64,000 nucleotides of DNA from Stygiobacter electus (GCA_029210465.1 JARGDL010000002.1:235288-299287); one strand, 5' to 3'; positions 17,881 through 26,416 are shown, counted from the first letter of the stretch. Notes: a model not told the origin generated them from the sequence alone. Program-made: numbers and translations.

Positions 17881-19674
17881 TTACTTTGCTATCAATTCAA
17901 GTGTGAAAGTCATTTCTTTTCCATCTCTTAATACAATTACATCAACTTTATCACCGGCTTTATAATCTTGAACAGCATACATAAAATCATAAATATTCCC
18001 AACAGATTTTGGTCCAAATTTTATAATTATATCACCTGATTTTAAACCAGCTTTAGCTGCTGGACCGCCTTCAGTGGTTCCACTTAATTTATATCCATTT
18101 CCATTATAACCAAATTCTGGAACTGTACCAACTGTTACTCTTGCTCTGCCAGTTGGTCTTTGTGCTTGCTCAACTACTTTAACATAATCCGGTTTTTCAG
18201 GTAATTGCTGAATTTCGTTTCCAATGTCAAATACAAAGTTTAAAACTTTTTCTTCTCCAGTAAAATTTATTTTATCAACATCATCAGAAGGTTTGTGATA
18301 ATCATTATGTGTGCCTGTAAAGAAAAATAATACAGGGATATTTTTATTTGAAAAAGCTTGATGATCACTTCCGCCGCTTCCACCATCACTCATTGATAAT
18401 TTAAAATCATATTTATTTTTATTGTTTAGAATCTCTTTCCATTTTGATGAGGTTCCACTTCCTATTATAGTTAAATTATTTTCATTGTTTAATCTTCCAA
18501 CCATATCCATGTTTAACATAGCAACAATTTTATTTATTTCTATTGGAGAATTATTTGTAAAATAAGTTGAGCCAAGTATACCAAGTTCTTCGCCTGAAAA
18601 AGCTAAAAATAAAATTGAACGTTTTAAATTATTTTTAACTGAGGCAAATTTTTCTGCAACTTCTAAAACACCAGTTGTACCAGATGCATTGTCATCGGCT
18701 CCATTATGTATTTGTTTATCAGTGCCCTTGTACATCGAAGCATCTTTTAATTGATCAATTCCAAGATGATCATAATGTGCACCAATAACAATATATTCAT
18801 TTTTCAAAACAGGATCTGTTCCTTCTAAAATTCCACCTACGTTTCTTGCTGTTTTTTGAACTTCTTTAACTTCAGTTGATAGATCAACGATAATATTTTT
18901 TAATTCAAAAGAATTTGGTTTTTTATTTATATCAATTTGCTTTTGAATTTTTTCAAGCAAAAAATTTTTACTTTTCAATAAAGATTCTATTATTTCTCTT
19001 TTGATTTGTATAACTGCAAAATCTTTCATTGCAGGAGCGCCATCATATTTTGGTTCTGAAAGAAGATCATCATTCTTTGGATAATAACCGTTTACGAATA
19101 TGATTCCAACTGCACCTTTTTCTTTTGCAGTATTTGCTTTATTTCTAAGTGATATAAATTTTTCAAATTCAGATTTTGAGCTGTCATGCTCTGGATGATT
19201 TTTCATTGCAATAACTATTTTACCTTTTACATCAATTCCATTGTAATCATCATAATTCAATTTTGGTGCAGAAATTCCATAACCAACAAACACTAATTCT
19301 GAATTGATTTTTGTTTTACCAGAAAATCCTAAAGTAGTAAAATCAATTGATGGTTTTAATACTTGTTTTTTGTTATCTGAAATAATTTTTACTGAATTGA
19401 TTTTTGTCATTTCAACTTTTTCTATAAAAGGAAATTCCTGAAACCAACTACCATTAAATGCTGGCTTCAATCCATACGATTTAAATTGTTCTTTAATATA
19501 TTCACCGGCCATTCTTTCTTCGGGTGAGCCGGAAAATCTACCTTTCATTTTATCTGAAGCTAAAAATTCTAAATGTGATTTTATCTCTTTTGCGGTTATT
19601 TCAGGATTATGATCTTTGTCTTGTGCAAAATTAATTACATGAACAATGAACAATAAAATCAATAATTTTTTCAT
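17881..19674 (-). CDS. Secreted M28 aminopeptidase with PA and PDZ domains
   Basis: This 597-residue exported zinc peptidase has a signal peptide (about 1-17), a PA insert (about 120-260), the M28 catalytic domain (about 275-490) and a C-terminal PDZ domain (about 505-597; GGPAAKAGLKSGDIIIKFG). The likely two-zinc site is His300 (GAHYDH), Asp327 (NGADDNASGT), Glu363, Asp390 (NMDMVG) and His438 (SDHQAF), with Glu362 as catalytic base. It probably trims amino acids from extracellular peptides. It is the last gene of the minus-strand run starting at fur, 40 bases after the MBL gene, and could be expressed with it or separately. Confidence 0.92.
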   Translation of the reverse strand: MKKLLILLFIVHVINFAQDKDHNPEITAKEIKSHLEFLASDKMKGRFSGSPEERMAGEYIKEQFKSYGLKPAFNGSWFQEFPFIEKVEMTKINSVKIISDNKKQVLKPSIDFTTLGFSGKTKINSELVFVGYGISAPKLNYDDYNGIDVKGKIVIAMKNHPEHDSSKSEFEKFISLRNKANTAKEKGAVGIIFVNGYYPKNDDLLSEPKYDGAPAMKDFAVIQIKREIIESLLKSKNFLLEKIQKQIDINKKPNSFELKNIIVDLSTEVKEVQKTARNVGGILEGTDPVLKNEYIVIGAHYDHLGIDQLKDASMYKGTDKQIHNGADDNASGTTGVLEVAEKFASVKNNLKRSILFLAFSGEELGILGSTYFTNNSPIEINKIVAMLNMDMVGRLNNENNLTIIGSGTSSKWKEILNNKNKYDFKLSMSDGGSGGSDHQAFSNKNIPVLFFFTGTHNDYHKPSDDVDKINFTGEEKVLNFVFDIGNEIQQLPEKPDYVKVVEQAQRPTGRARVTVGTVPEFGYNGNGYKLSGTTEGGPAAKAGLKSGDIIIKFGPKSVGNIYDFMYAVQDYKAGDKVDVIVLRDGKEMTFTLELIAK

Positions 19675-19714
19675 TTATACCTCTCAATAAAATTTATGTT
19701 GGAATAAAAATAAA

Positions 19715-20434
19715 TTATTCTGGAACGTGAACCAAAAAATATTCTTTGGCCGTTTTACCAATTTGAGATGCTTGTTCAATTGACATGTGTAAATCCAATT
19801 TGTTTTCAGTATCTGCACCAGCTTCAATAATTGCCAAATCAGAATTTGCGCAATGTTTAACCAATGATTCGCAGTAAGCGGTATCGCCACCGTAACAGAT
19901 TGATTTTTTATTGTATATGAATTTGAATCCTATCGAAGGAATTTTTACTGTAGATTTATTGTCGTGTGAAATTTCTCTATGATTTACTTTAAATGGTTTG
20001 ATTAAAATAGATTTTCTTTTAAATTGTTTTTCAGAATTTATTTCTCTAAGATTAATTTTATAAGTTAAATCCCTTTTATAAACTTTAATGAATGCTTTGT
20101 ATATACTTTCAATTTCAATACAACCTTTAGGATAATAGATATTTATTTCATTTTTTTTGTGCATAACAGAAAGATAGGTTAGTAAACTCCAAACTCCACC
20201 AATATGATCATGATGACCATGTGAAATAAAAATATCAGAAATATTTAAAATTGTGTTAGCCCCAACATCTTTTGATAGATCCCTTAAAATACCATCACCG
20301 GGATCAACGACAAAAGTTGCATTATTTGAAGTAATTAAAATGCCAGTTGCAATATTTGGAATAGATGAGTAAATCTTTATAAAGAAATCATCTTTTTGCC
20401 AAACTATTGGATATTTATAAATATTTGATTTCAT
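19715..20434 (-). CDS. MBL-fold metallo-hydrolase in the feo operon
   Basis: This 239-residue metallo-beta-lactamase-fold protein has the metal motif SHGHHDHIGG (His72, His74, Asp76, His77), a later GGDTAYCE and a C-terminal VHVPE. It resembles RNase Z-like and beta-lactamase-like hydrolases; the substrate cannot be read from sequence. No signal peptide, so cytoplasmic. It starts one base after the feoB stop, so it is very likely co-transcribed with fur-feoA-feoB. A role in iron or oxidative metabolism is only suggested by this position. MBL folds often bind iron or zinc. Confidence 0.85.
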   Translation of the reverse strand: MKSNIYKYPIVWQKDDFFIKIYSSIPNIATGILITSNNATFVVDPGDGILRDLSKDVGANTILNISDIFISHGHHDHIGGVWSLLTYLSVMHKKNEINIYYPKGCIEIESIYKAFIKVYKRDLTYKINLREINSEKQFKRKSILIKPFKVNHREISHDNKSTVKIPSIGFKFIYNKKSICYGGDTAYCESLVKHCANSDLAIIEAGADTENKLDLHMSIEQASQIGKTAKEYFLVHVPE

Positions 20435-20435
20435 A

Positions 20436-22454
20436 TTAAATGATAATTTGTGCTACAAGTCCACCAATAAAAAATGCTGTAACCCAAGTACCAAGCCAAA
20501 TTATCAAACCTTCTTTTAAACCTCTTTCTTTCAGCATAACAACAAAAGATGCAATACATGGCACGAATAAAGTTATTGTAATTATTGCTACAGTTATTTG
20601 CATAGTGGAAAGTTTTAAATCAAACAAACCAGCCGCACCAAAATCTCTTCTAACCATTCCCATCACAAAAGCTGTTGAAGCTTCTTTTGGTAACTTTAAC
20701 CAATGAACAGTAAGAGGATTTAGGAAATCTTGCCATAGTTTTAGTAAACCAGTCAAATCTAAAATGCCAACACCCAAAGCACCAATAAAGAACCAAAAGC
20801 CAGCTTCTTTCATAAAACCCCAGCTTCTATAAAAAGTTTTTTTGAATATGTTACTAAGTCTTGGAAATCTCATAATAGGCAAGTCAATTAATAAAGGTGA
20901 ACTTTCTCCCGGTAGAAGTTTATTTAATATCGTTGAAAGTAAAATTAATACAGAACCAATAACGGTAATAAAAATTAACATTGGTTTTAATCCAGCCCCA
21001 CTTAACAAAACAGCTATTACCGCAAGTTGAGCTGAGCAGGGAATTACAAATTGTAAAATGGCTGTTACAATTGATTTTTCTTTTTCTGAGCCAAGTAGTC
21101 GTGTAGTTATATTAGCCATTGTTATACAACCAAATCCTAACATTATTGGAATTACAGCTCTACCATTTAATCCAATTTTATTGAACGCTCTGTCAAGCAT
21201 CGTTGCAAGTCTTGGTAAGTATCCGCTATCTTCTAAAAATGCCATTACTAAATAAAATCCGATTACAAGAGGGAATAATAAAAAGAGTAGATAGGTTATT
21301 GTCATTGTTATTACACCAAACTCACCAAAAAATAATTTTACATAAGGATTGAAGAAAGTAAAATTACTTATAGAATTATTATGTGATGAAAATTTTTCAA
21401 ACTCTTCTTTTAATTTTGGATTAGAATTACTTCCATCAGGAAATTGGAAAAGTTTTTCATCAATAACATTTTTATTCTCATCAACTAATTGTGTTAGAAT
21501 TTCAGTATTTGTATATCTACTGATGAAAGATTTTGTGTAATACTCAAATATCCCTTTCCCAATTTTATTTTCTGTATAATTAACAACTTTTTGCGAAACA
21601 AAATTGCCAATAAAAAAATAAACGAGTGTCAATATCATAACTAATAAAGGGATGCCAGTAATAGGATTAATAGAAATTTTGCCAAGCCAATTAAAAATTT
21701 CACCTTTAGTAGAATCTTCATATTCAATTTGACTTACAATTTCGTTTACTCTATTTCTTCTTGTGATATAAATATTTTCTCTTTGTTCAATAGGTATTTT
21801 TTCAATTTTATACTTTGAAGAAATGTTCGAATCACCTTCAAGAATTAATAAAGCTTGTGCCTGAGGAATATTCTGAGAAGCAAAATTTTTAATTATAGAA
21901 CTAATTTCATCTGGCTGATTTCCAACTCTTGCATTTTCGATTAGATGGTCAATTTTGTCAAAACCTTTTTTATCAATCGCTGTAGTTTCAATAATTTCAA
22001 CGCCCAATATTTTGGATAATTCCTGAACATTAATTTTAATTTTTCTCTTTTTTATTTCATCTGAAAAATTTAAAATGACCCCAACTTTTTTACCCATTTC
22101 AATTAATTGTAATGTGAGAAATAAATCTCTCTCAAGATTTAATGAGTTAACAACATTAATAACAATATCACCATCGAGAATTATATCTCTTGCAACTTTT
22201 TCTTCATCGTTGAAAGAACCAACTCCATAAATACCGGGAGTATCATAAACATCATAATCTTTATATTTACCTTTTGTAATGGATACTGTAGTTCCTGGGA
22301 AATTAGAAACATCAACATACATACCGCTTAAATAATTAAAAATACAAGATTTGCCAACATTTGGATTGCCAACCAATACAATTTTGTTTTGCTTATTTTG
22401 TTTTATAAAATTATTAATAGGTTTTAATTCATCTTTTATTTCGTCTGATTTCAT
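20436..22454 (-). CDS. feoB: Ferrous iron transporter FeoB, variant gate type
   Basis: This 672-residue inner-membrane protein has an N-terminal G domain (P-loop GNPNVGKS at 29-36, then DTPGIYGVGSFNDEE) and two Gate domains with about eight to ten membrane segments. It imports Fe2+. The first gate reads GFGCITMANITTR where classical FeoB has GFGCNVPAIMATR, and the second reads VIPCSAQLAV where classical forms have SCxAR, so it belongs to a divergent FeoB clade. The G4 region is also loose (ILNFSDE instead of NxxD). It overlaps feoA by 4 bases. Confidence 0.93.
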   Translation of the reverse strand: MKSDEIKDELKPINNFIKQNKQNKIVLVGNPNVGKSCIFNYLSGMYVDVSNFPGTTVSITKGKYKDYDVYDTPGIYGVGSFNDEEKVARDIILDGDIVINVVNSLNLERDLFLTLQLIEMGKKVGVILNFSDEIKKRKIKINVQELSKILGVEIIETTAIDKKGFDKIDHLIENARVGNQPDEISSIIKNFASQNIPQAQALLILEGDSNISSKYKIEKIPIEQRENIYITRRNRVNEIVSQIEYEDSTKGEIFNWLGKISINPITGIPLLVMILTLVYFFIGNFVSQKVVNYTENKIGKGIFEYYTKSFISRYTNTEILTQLVDENKNVIDEKLFQFPDGSNSNPKLKEEFEKFSSHNNSISNFTFFNPYVKLFFGEFGVITMTITYLLFLLFPLVIGFYLVMAFLEDSGYLPRLATMLDRAFNKIGLNGRAVIPIMLGFGCITMANITTRLLGSEKEKSIVTAILQFVIPCSAQLAVIAVLLSGAGLKPMLIFITVIGSVLILLSTILNKLLPGESSPLLIDLPIMRFPRLSNIFKKTFYRSWGFMKEAGFWFFIGALGVGILDLTGLLKLWQDFLNPLTVHWLKLPKEASTAFVMGMVRRDFGAAGLFDLKLSTMQITVAIITITLFVPCIASFVVMLKERGLKEGLIIWLGTWVTAFFIGGLVAQIII

Positions 22455-22684
22455 AGCTCATTTAACTCATGAATTTTTATTTTTTTTGCTAGATCAAACC
22501 CTATAGCAATTTCTTGTCGGTTTTTTTTTACAACAATAGTCCCACCTGGTAATTTGTGAGTGCATTTCAATTTATCACCTTCACTTAATCCCAAACGAAT
22601 TAACTGAGATTTAATATCCCCAGTTGGAAGTTTTGTTATCTTTAAAAATTTTCCTTGAGAAATTTTATCTAAAGTTTTATCCAT
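22451..22684 (-). CDS. feoA: FeoA-domain protein
   Basis: This 77-residue SH3-like FeoA protein, needed for full FeoB activity, is recognised by LSEGDKLKCTHKLPGGTIVVKK and IAIGFDLAKKIKI (only parts quoted here). The ATG at 22684 overlaps the fur 3' end by 8 bases; an upstream in-frame extension would lie inside fur and lacks homology. It ends in a 4-base ATGA overlap with feoB. Confidence 0.9.
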   Translation of the reverse strand: MDKTLDKISQGKFLKITKLPTGDIKSQLIRLGLSEGDKLKCTHKLPGGTIVVKKNRQEIAIGFDLAKKIKIHELNEL

Positions 22685-23129
22685 TTTTATTTCTTTTACA
22701 ATTAGGATTATTGCATTTACCAAAAACATTAAATGAATAACCAGTTGGTGTAAATCCAAGTTTTTGTGAAAATTCTTCAACTATTTTTTGAATTTTAGTT
22801 TCTTCAAATTCAATTATTGCACCGCAATTTGTACAAATTAAATGGTCGTGATTTACCTTTCCAACATTTGATTCATAACGAAATTTATTTTCACCAAAAT
22901 TTCTTTTTGAAAGTAAACCACATTGAGCAAGTAATTCAAGAGTGTTATAAACAGTAGCTCTTGATACATTACTTTTTTTATTTTTCATACGGATAAATAA
23001 TTCATCGGCTCCAAAATGTCCTTCAAAATCTATTGCATAGTCTAAAACTTCAAATCGTTCTGGAGTAATTCTATTTTCTCCATCTTTAAGAAATTTCTTA
23101 AACTTTTCGTGTGCTTCTTTTCTATCCAA
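22677..23129 (-). CDS. fur: Fur-family metal-responsive repressor
   Basis: This 150-residue Fur-family regulator has an N-terminal winged helix (ITPERFEVLDYAI, SRATVYNTLELLAQCGLL) and a C-terminal dimer/metal domain with KVNHDHLICTNCG and a second pair CNNPNC for structural zinc. The start is TTG at 23129; an in-frame stop lies just upstream and no ATG occurs until residue 47, so TTG is the only sensible choice. It heads the feoAB run, which suggests iron-dependent autoregulation. PerR or Zur identity cannot be excluded, but the feo context favours Fur. Confidence 0.88.
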   Translation of the reverse strand: MDRKEAHEKFKKFLKDGENRITPERFEVLDYAIDFEGHFGADELFIRMKNKKSNVSRATVYNTLELLAQCGLLSKRNFGENKFRYESNVGKVNHDHLICTNCGAIIEFEETKIQKIVEEFSQKLGFTPTGYSFNVFGKCNNPNCKRNKNG

Positions 23130-23140
23130 TTTAGCTCTTT

Positions 23141-23160
23141 ATTTAGATTTAGTCTAAACA
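23141..23160. promoter_or_regulatory. Palindrome upstream of fur, possible operator
   Basis: TTTAGTCTAAA (23148-23158) is a perfect 5-1-5 palindrome embedded in TTTAGATTTAGTCTAAACAAA-like sequence, 19-29 bases before the fur start and between fur and the divergent dodecin gene. Position fits an autoregulatory Fur site, but the sequence is not the textbook Fur box. Confidence 0.4.
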
Positions 23161-23199
23161 AAATTATGAATACTAAAACTTTTATGCAAAAAAAATTTT

Positions 23200-23231
23200 T
23201 TTATAAATAGAACTATTCATAATTAATTTTG
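23200..23231 (+). promoter_or_regulatory. Possible promoter of the dodecin-peroxiredoxin unit
   Basis: TAATTTTG at 23224-23231 fits the Bacteroidota -7 element, with TTTA (one mismatch to TTTG) at 23200-23203, 20 bases upstream. The dodecin start is 34 bases further on, with AAGGAG at 23255-23260. Confidence 0.4.
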
Positions 23232-23265
23232 CGTTATAACATTATAATTAAACTAAGGAGAAAAA

Positions 23266-23469
23266 ATGTCAAAAAATTTTGAAATAATTGAGTTAGTAGG
23301 AATTTCTACACAAAGCATAAGTGATGCAATCCAACAAGTTGTTTTAGAGGTTAGTAAACAAAAAAAAGTTGGTTGGTTTGAAGTAACTGAACAACGTGGA
23401 AGAGTTAACTCTGAAGGTAAAATTGAATTTCAAGTAACAGTTAAAATTGGAACAAAAATAAACGAATAA
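23266..23469 (+). CDS. Dodecin family flavin-binding protein
   Basis: This 67-residue protein matches dodecin, a small dodecameric flavin store/buffer. The pattern is a helix ISDAIQQVVLEVSK followed by KVGWFEVTEQRG, in which the Trp stacks on flavin, and FQVTVKIGTKI with the conserved Gln. It has AAGGAGA before the ATG and is followed 12 bases later by a peroxiredoxin with another AAGGAGA, so they are likely co-expressed. Complete length for the family. Confidence 0.9.
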   Translation: MSKNFEIIELVGISTQSISDAIQQVVLEVSKQKKVGWFEVTEQRGRVNSEGKIEFQVTVKIGTKINE

Positions 23470-23481
23470 AAAGGAGAAAAC

Positions 23482-23964
23482 ATGTCATTGAAAGTAGGCG
23501 ATATTGCACCAAACTTTACATTAAAAGATACAAACAATCAATCTTATTCATTAAGTGATTATAAAAACAAAAGTAATGTTGTTATATTGTTTTTCCCAGC
23601 TGTTGGTACTGGTGTTTGTGAGAAAGAATTATGTTCAACACGTGATAGCATGAAAGATTATGAAAATCTAAATGCTCAAGTTTTTGCAATAAGTGTTGAT
23701 AGTCCATTTTCACAAAAATTGTGGGTTGAAAAACATAATTTTAATTTTCCATTGCTCAGCGATTTCAATAAAGAAGTTTCTCCTTTGTATGGAGCTTTTT
23801 ACGATATTTGGTTACCAGGTAAATGGGATTTGAAAGGTGTTGCAAAAAGATCCGCATTTGTTGTTGATAAAAATGGGATTGTTCAATATGCTGAAGTTTT
23901 AGAAAATGCTGGGAATGAACCAAACTACGACGCTATAAAAGAAGTTTTGCAAAAATTAAGTTAA
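23482..23964 (+). CDS. Peroxiredoxin (AhpC/TSA family)
   Basis: This 160-residue thioredoxin-fold peroxidase reduces hydroperoxides in the cytoplasm. Its site is PAVGTGVCEKELC: peroxidatic Cys46, with Cys51 as possible resolving Cys, as in Bcp-like atypical 2-Cys enzymes; the Pro-Val-Gly-Thr-Gly-Val variation resembles AhpE-like forms more than the TSGCT form of its neighbour at 24083. A terminator follows, separating the two peroxiredoxins. Confidence 0.9.
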   Translation: MSLKVGDIAPNFTLKDTNNQSYSLSDYKNKSNVVILFFPAVGTGVCEKELCSTRDSMKDYENLNAQVFAISVDSPFSQKLWVEKHNFNFPLLSDFNKEVSPLYGAFYDIWLPGKWDLKGVAKRSAFVVDKNGIVQYAEVLENAGNEPNYDAIKEVLQKLS

Positions 23965-23985
23965 TTTTTATCATTTTATATTATT

Positions 23986-24020
23986 AAAGCCAGCTATTTA
24001 ACGGGCTGGCTTTTTTATTT
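23986..24020 (+). terminator. Intrinsic terminator
   Basis: Stem AAAGCCAGC / GCTGGCTTT (23986-23994, 24005-24013) with a 10-base loop, then a T-rich tail, 22 bases after the peroxiredoxin stop codon. Confidence 0.88.
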
Positions 24021-24082
24021 TTTACTTTCTTTGGAACTTTATTTAAGTTTGGTATTGTTGAGCAATAAAAAGTGAGGTTAAA

Positions 24083-24547
24083 ATGTTAGAAGTAGGTAAA
24101 AAAGCACCTTCGTTTTCGCTTCCAAACGCTGAAGGTAAAAAGGTTTCATTAAAAGATTTTTCAGGTAAAAATGTTGTCCTTTATTTTTATCCAAAAGATA
24201 TGACTTCAGGTTGCACAAAAGAAGCTTGTGACTTTAGAGATTTATTCCCAAATTTTAATAACTCAGATGCAGTTATACTTGGTGTAAGTACAGATTCAAT
24301 TTCTTCTCACCAAAAATTTATTAATAAATATAATCTGCCTTTCATTTTATTAAGTGATGAAAAAAAAGAAGTGGTTGAAAAATATGGTGTCTGGAAAGAA
24401 AAAAGTATGTACGGTAAAAAATATATGGGAATTGAAAGAACTACTTTAATTATTGATAAAGAAGGCAAAATCAGAAAGATTTATAATAAAGTTAAGGTTG
24501 ATGGCCATGCAAAAGAAGTACTTGAATTTTTAAAGGAACTGAAATAA
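24083..24547 (+). CDS. bcp: Thioredoxin-dependent peroxiredoxin, Bcp type
   Basis: This 154-residue Bcp/PrxQ-type peroxiredoxin has YPKDMTSGCTKEACDFRD, with peroxidatic Cys44 and resolving Cys49, and a GVSTDSISSHQKF loop. It removes hydroperoxides using thioredoxin. Its stop codon overlaps the first base of the pterin synthase gene, so it may be transcribed with the pterin operon, which is reasonable since reduced pterins are oxidation-prone. Start ATG with GAGG upstream. Confidence 0.92.
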   Translation: MLEVGKKAPSFSLPNAEGKKVSLKDFSGKNVVLYFYPKDMTSGCTKEACDFRDLFPNFNNSDAVILGVSTDSISSHQKFINKYNLPFILLSDEKKEVVEKYGVWKEKSMYGKKYMGIERTTLIIDKEGKIRKIYNKVKVDGHAKEVLEFLKELK

Positions 24548-24954
24548 TGATTTACGTAACAAGAAGAGAAGTTTTTTCAGCTTCACATAGATTGTTCAAT
24601 CCAGAATTAAGCGATGAAGAAAACGAAATAATTTTTGATAAATGTAATAATTATAATGGACATGGTCACAATTATGTTTTGGAAGTTGTTGTTGCTGGTG
24701 AGGTGAACCCAAGAACAGGTTATGTAATTGATTTAAAAAAATTAAAAAAAATAATTATTGAAAATGTAATAAAGAAAGTTGATCACAAAAATTTAAATTT
24801 AGATGTTGATTTCTTAAAAGGTAAAATTCCAACAGCAGAAAATATTGCCATTGGAATTTGGGAGCAACTTGAAGATAAAATTGAAGAAGGGGAATTATAT
24901 TCAGTTAAGTTGTACGAAACAGAAAATAATTATGTAGAATACAAAGGGAAATAG
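24547..24954 (+). CDS. 6-pyruvoyl-tetrahydropterin synthase, animal-like
   Basis: This 135-residue PTPS/QueD-fold protein converts dihydroneopterin triphosphate to 6-pyruvoyl-tetrahydropterin. Zinc ligands are His14, His39 and His41; the catalytic Cys33 and the Asp79-His80 pair are present. The active-site line [11 protein letters not shown] has the six-residue Cys-to-His spacing of animal PTPS (CNNPNGHGHNY), and the stretch [12 protein letters not shown] and C-terminal [14 protein letters not shown] also follow the animal enzyme. This argues for a biopterin-type product and against queuosine synthesis by QueD. It is followed by folE and a reductase gene. Confidence 0.9.
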   Translation: MIYVTRREVFSASHRLFNPELSDEENEIIFDKCNNYNGHGHNYVLEVVVAGEVNPRTGYVIDLKKLKKIIIENVIKKVDHKNLNLDVDFLKGKIPTAENIAIGIWEQLEDKIEEGELYSVKLYETENNYVEYKGK

Positions 24955-24956
24955 TA

Positions 24957-25520
24957 ATGAATTACGATCTTGTTGAAAAAAGTGTTTTAACAATATTAAG
25001 CGAAATCGGGGAAGATATTAATCGAGAAGGATTAAAAAGAACTCCGCATCGTGTAGCAAAAGCTTATGAATTTTTAACTCAAGGTTATCGAAAAAATATA
25101 GATGATGTTTTAAATGGTGCTATATTCAATGAAAAATATGATGAAATGGTTATTGTGAAAGACATTGATTTTTATAGTATGTGTGAGCATCATCTTTTGC
25201 CGTTTTATGGTAAAGTGCATGTAGCTTACATTCCAAATGGTAAAATTGTAGGGTTAAGTAAGATTCCTAGAATTGTAGATGTATTTGCACGCCGTCTGCA
25301 AGTTCAGGAAAGAATGACTCAGGAAATTGCAGATACAATTGAAAAATATTTATCACCAAAAGGTGTTGCAGTTGTAGTTGAAGGTTTTCATATGTGTATG
25401 ATGATGCGTGGTGTCGAAAAACAAAATTCTATTACAACTACAAGTGCTGTCCATGGAATTTTTAAATCTGATGAAAGAACTAGAATTGAATTTTTAGATT
25501 TGATTAGAAAAAAAATTTGA
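24957..25520 (+). CDS. folE: GTP cyclohydrolase I
   Basis: This 187-residue enzyme converts GTP to dihydroneopterin triphosphate, the substrate of the preceding PTPS and also of the folate route. Motifs are [20 protein letters not shown] (zinc Cys and His), [20 protein letters not shown] and [17 protein letters not shown] (second zinc Cys). It starts two bases after the PTPS stop and ends in a TGATG overlap with the reductase. Complete. Confidence 0.96.
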   Translation: MNYDLVEKSVLTILSEIGEDINREGLKRTPHRVAKAYEFLTQGYRKNIDDVLNGAIFNEKYDEMVIVKDIDFYSMCEHHLLPFYGKVHVAYIPNGKIVGLSKIPRIVDVFARRLQVQERMTQEIADTIEKYLSPKGVAVVVEGFHMCMMMRGVEKQNSITTTSAVHGIFKSDERTRIEFLDLIRKKI

Positions 25521-26233
25521 TGGAAGAAAAAATTAATTCGGTTTTAATTACTGGTGCAAGTTCCGGAATAGGTAAAGCATTAGTAGAAGTTTTTGCGAAT
25601 AATGCTTATCATGTAATTGGAATTTCAAGAAGAGAGAAAAATTTAATTGATTTAAAAAAATCACTTGGCGAAAATGAAAAATATTTTGATTATTTAGTTG
25701 CAGATATATCTGAAAGAAATCAAATTGAAGAAATTTGTGACAATATAAGTTCAAAATATTTTGTTCATTGTCTAATTAATAATGCAGGTATTAGTTCTTT
25801 TAAAAGCGCTATTGATGATACGATTGATGAAATTGAAAAAATTATTAAAACAAATTTGTTTGCTCCAATTTATTTGATTAAAAAGTTTTTGCCCGAAATG
25901 ATTTTGAAAAAAGATGGGACTATTATAAATATTCTTTCAGTTGTTAATAAAAAAATTTTTACAAATAGTAGTATATATTCGGCTAGTAAAACAGGTTTAG
26001 AATCCTTTTCGAAAGTTCTTAGAGAAGAACATAGAAATGACAACATAAAAATCATAAATGTTTTCCCTGGTGCAACAGCAACTGAAATTTGGCCTTCAAA
26101 AGCACTCGAAAAATATTCATCGAAGATGATGGACTCTAAAAGTGTTGCAAATATTATCTTCCAAGCATTTGAACAAAAGGGAAATCTTTCTGTAGAAGAA
26201 TTAGTTATTAGACCAATAACCGGCGATTTATGA
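25520..26233 (+). CDS. Short-chain dehydrogenase/reductase, possible sepiapterin-type reductase
   Basis: This 237-residue SDR has the NADP motif TGASSGIGKALVEVF, NNAGIS and the catalytic YSASKTG (Tyr, Lys) with Ser in ILSV. Because it is coupled to PTPS and folE it may reduce 6-pyruvoyl-tetrahydropterin, like sepiapterin reductase, to give a tetrahydrobiopterin-type cofactor; Chlorobi are known to make related pterins. That role is inferred from position. The start is ATG at 25520 overlapping the folE stop. Confidence 0.85.
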   Translation: MEEKINSVLITGASSGIGKALVEVFANNAYHVIGISRREKNLIDLKKSLGENEKYFDYLVADISERNQIEEICDNISSKYFVHCLINNAGISSFKSAIDDTIDEIEKIIKTNLFAPIYLIKKFLPEMILKKDGTIINILSVVNKKIFTNSSIYSASKTGLESFSKVLREEHRNDNIKIINVFPGATATEIWPSKALEKYSSKMMDSKSVANIIFQAFEQKGNLSVEELVIRPITGDL

Positions 26234-26400
26234 CACCAGTTTCAATTAGGTTAATAATAATTCTATTAACATTTGCTGCTTTTGTTTTGATACTTAACCA
26301 AATGATTTCACTTGAAGCAGGAATAATGATTTTTGTATTACTACTAATAATTTATGGTCACATTAAAAATGTGTTTAAAAATAAAAAAGCCTCAAAATAA
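26230..26400 (+). CDS. Small two-helix membrane protein
   Basis: This 56-residue protein starts by ATGA overlap with the SDR gene and ends just inside the terminator stem. Two hydrophobic segments (about residues 6-24 and 31-44) with a Lys-rich tail KNVFKNKKASK make it a small membrane protein. No known family is recognised. Coupling to the pterin genes suggests it is real and co-expressed; its job is unknown. Confidence 0.65.
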   Translation: MTPVSIRLIIILLTFAAFVLILNQMISLEAGIMIFVLLLIIYGHIKNVFKNKKASK

Positions 26401-26415
26401 TTTGAGGCTTTGAAA
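26389..26415. terminator. Bidirectional terminator
   Basis: Stem GCCTCAAA / TTTGAGGC (26389-26396, 26401-26408) with an ATAA loop, between convergent genes, preceded by A-rich and followed by T-containing sequence. Confidence 0.85.
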
Positions 26416-26416
26416 A

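Noticed and set aside
24547..24954. QueD (queuosine/preQ0 synthesis) as identity
   Set aside because: The Cys-to-His spacing and C-terminal motifs follow animal PTPS, and folE plus an SDR, not queC/queE, are adjacent. Not fully excluded.
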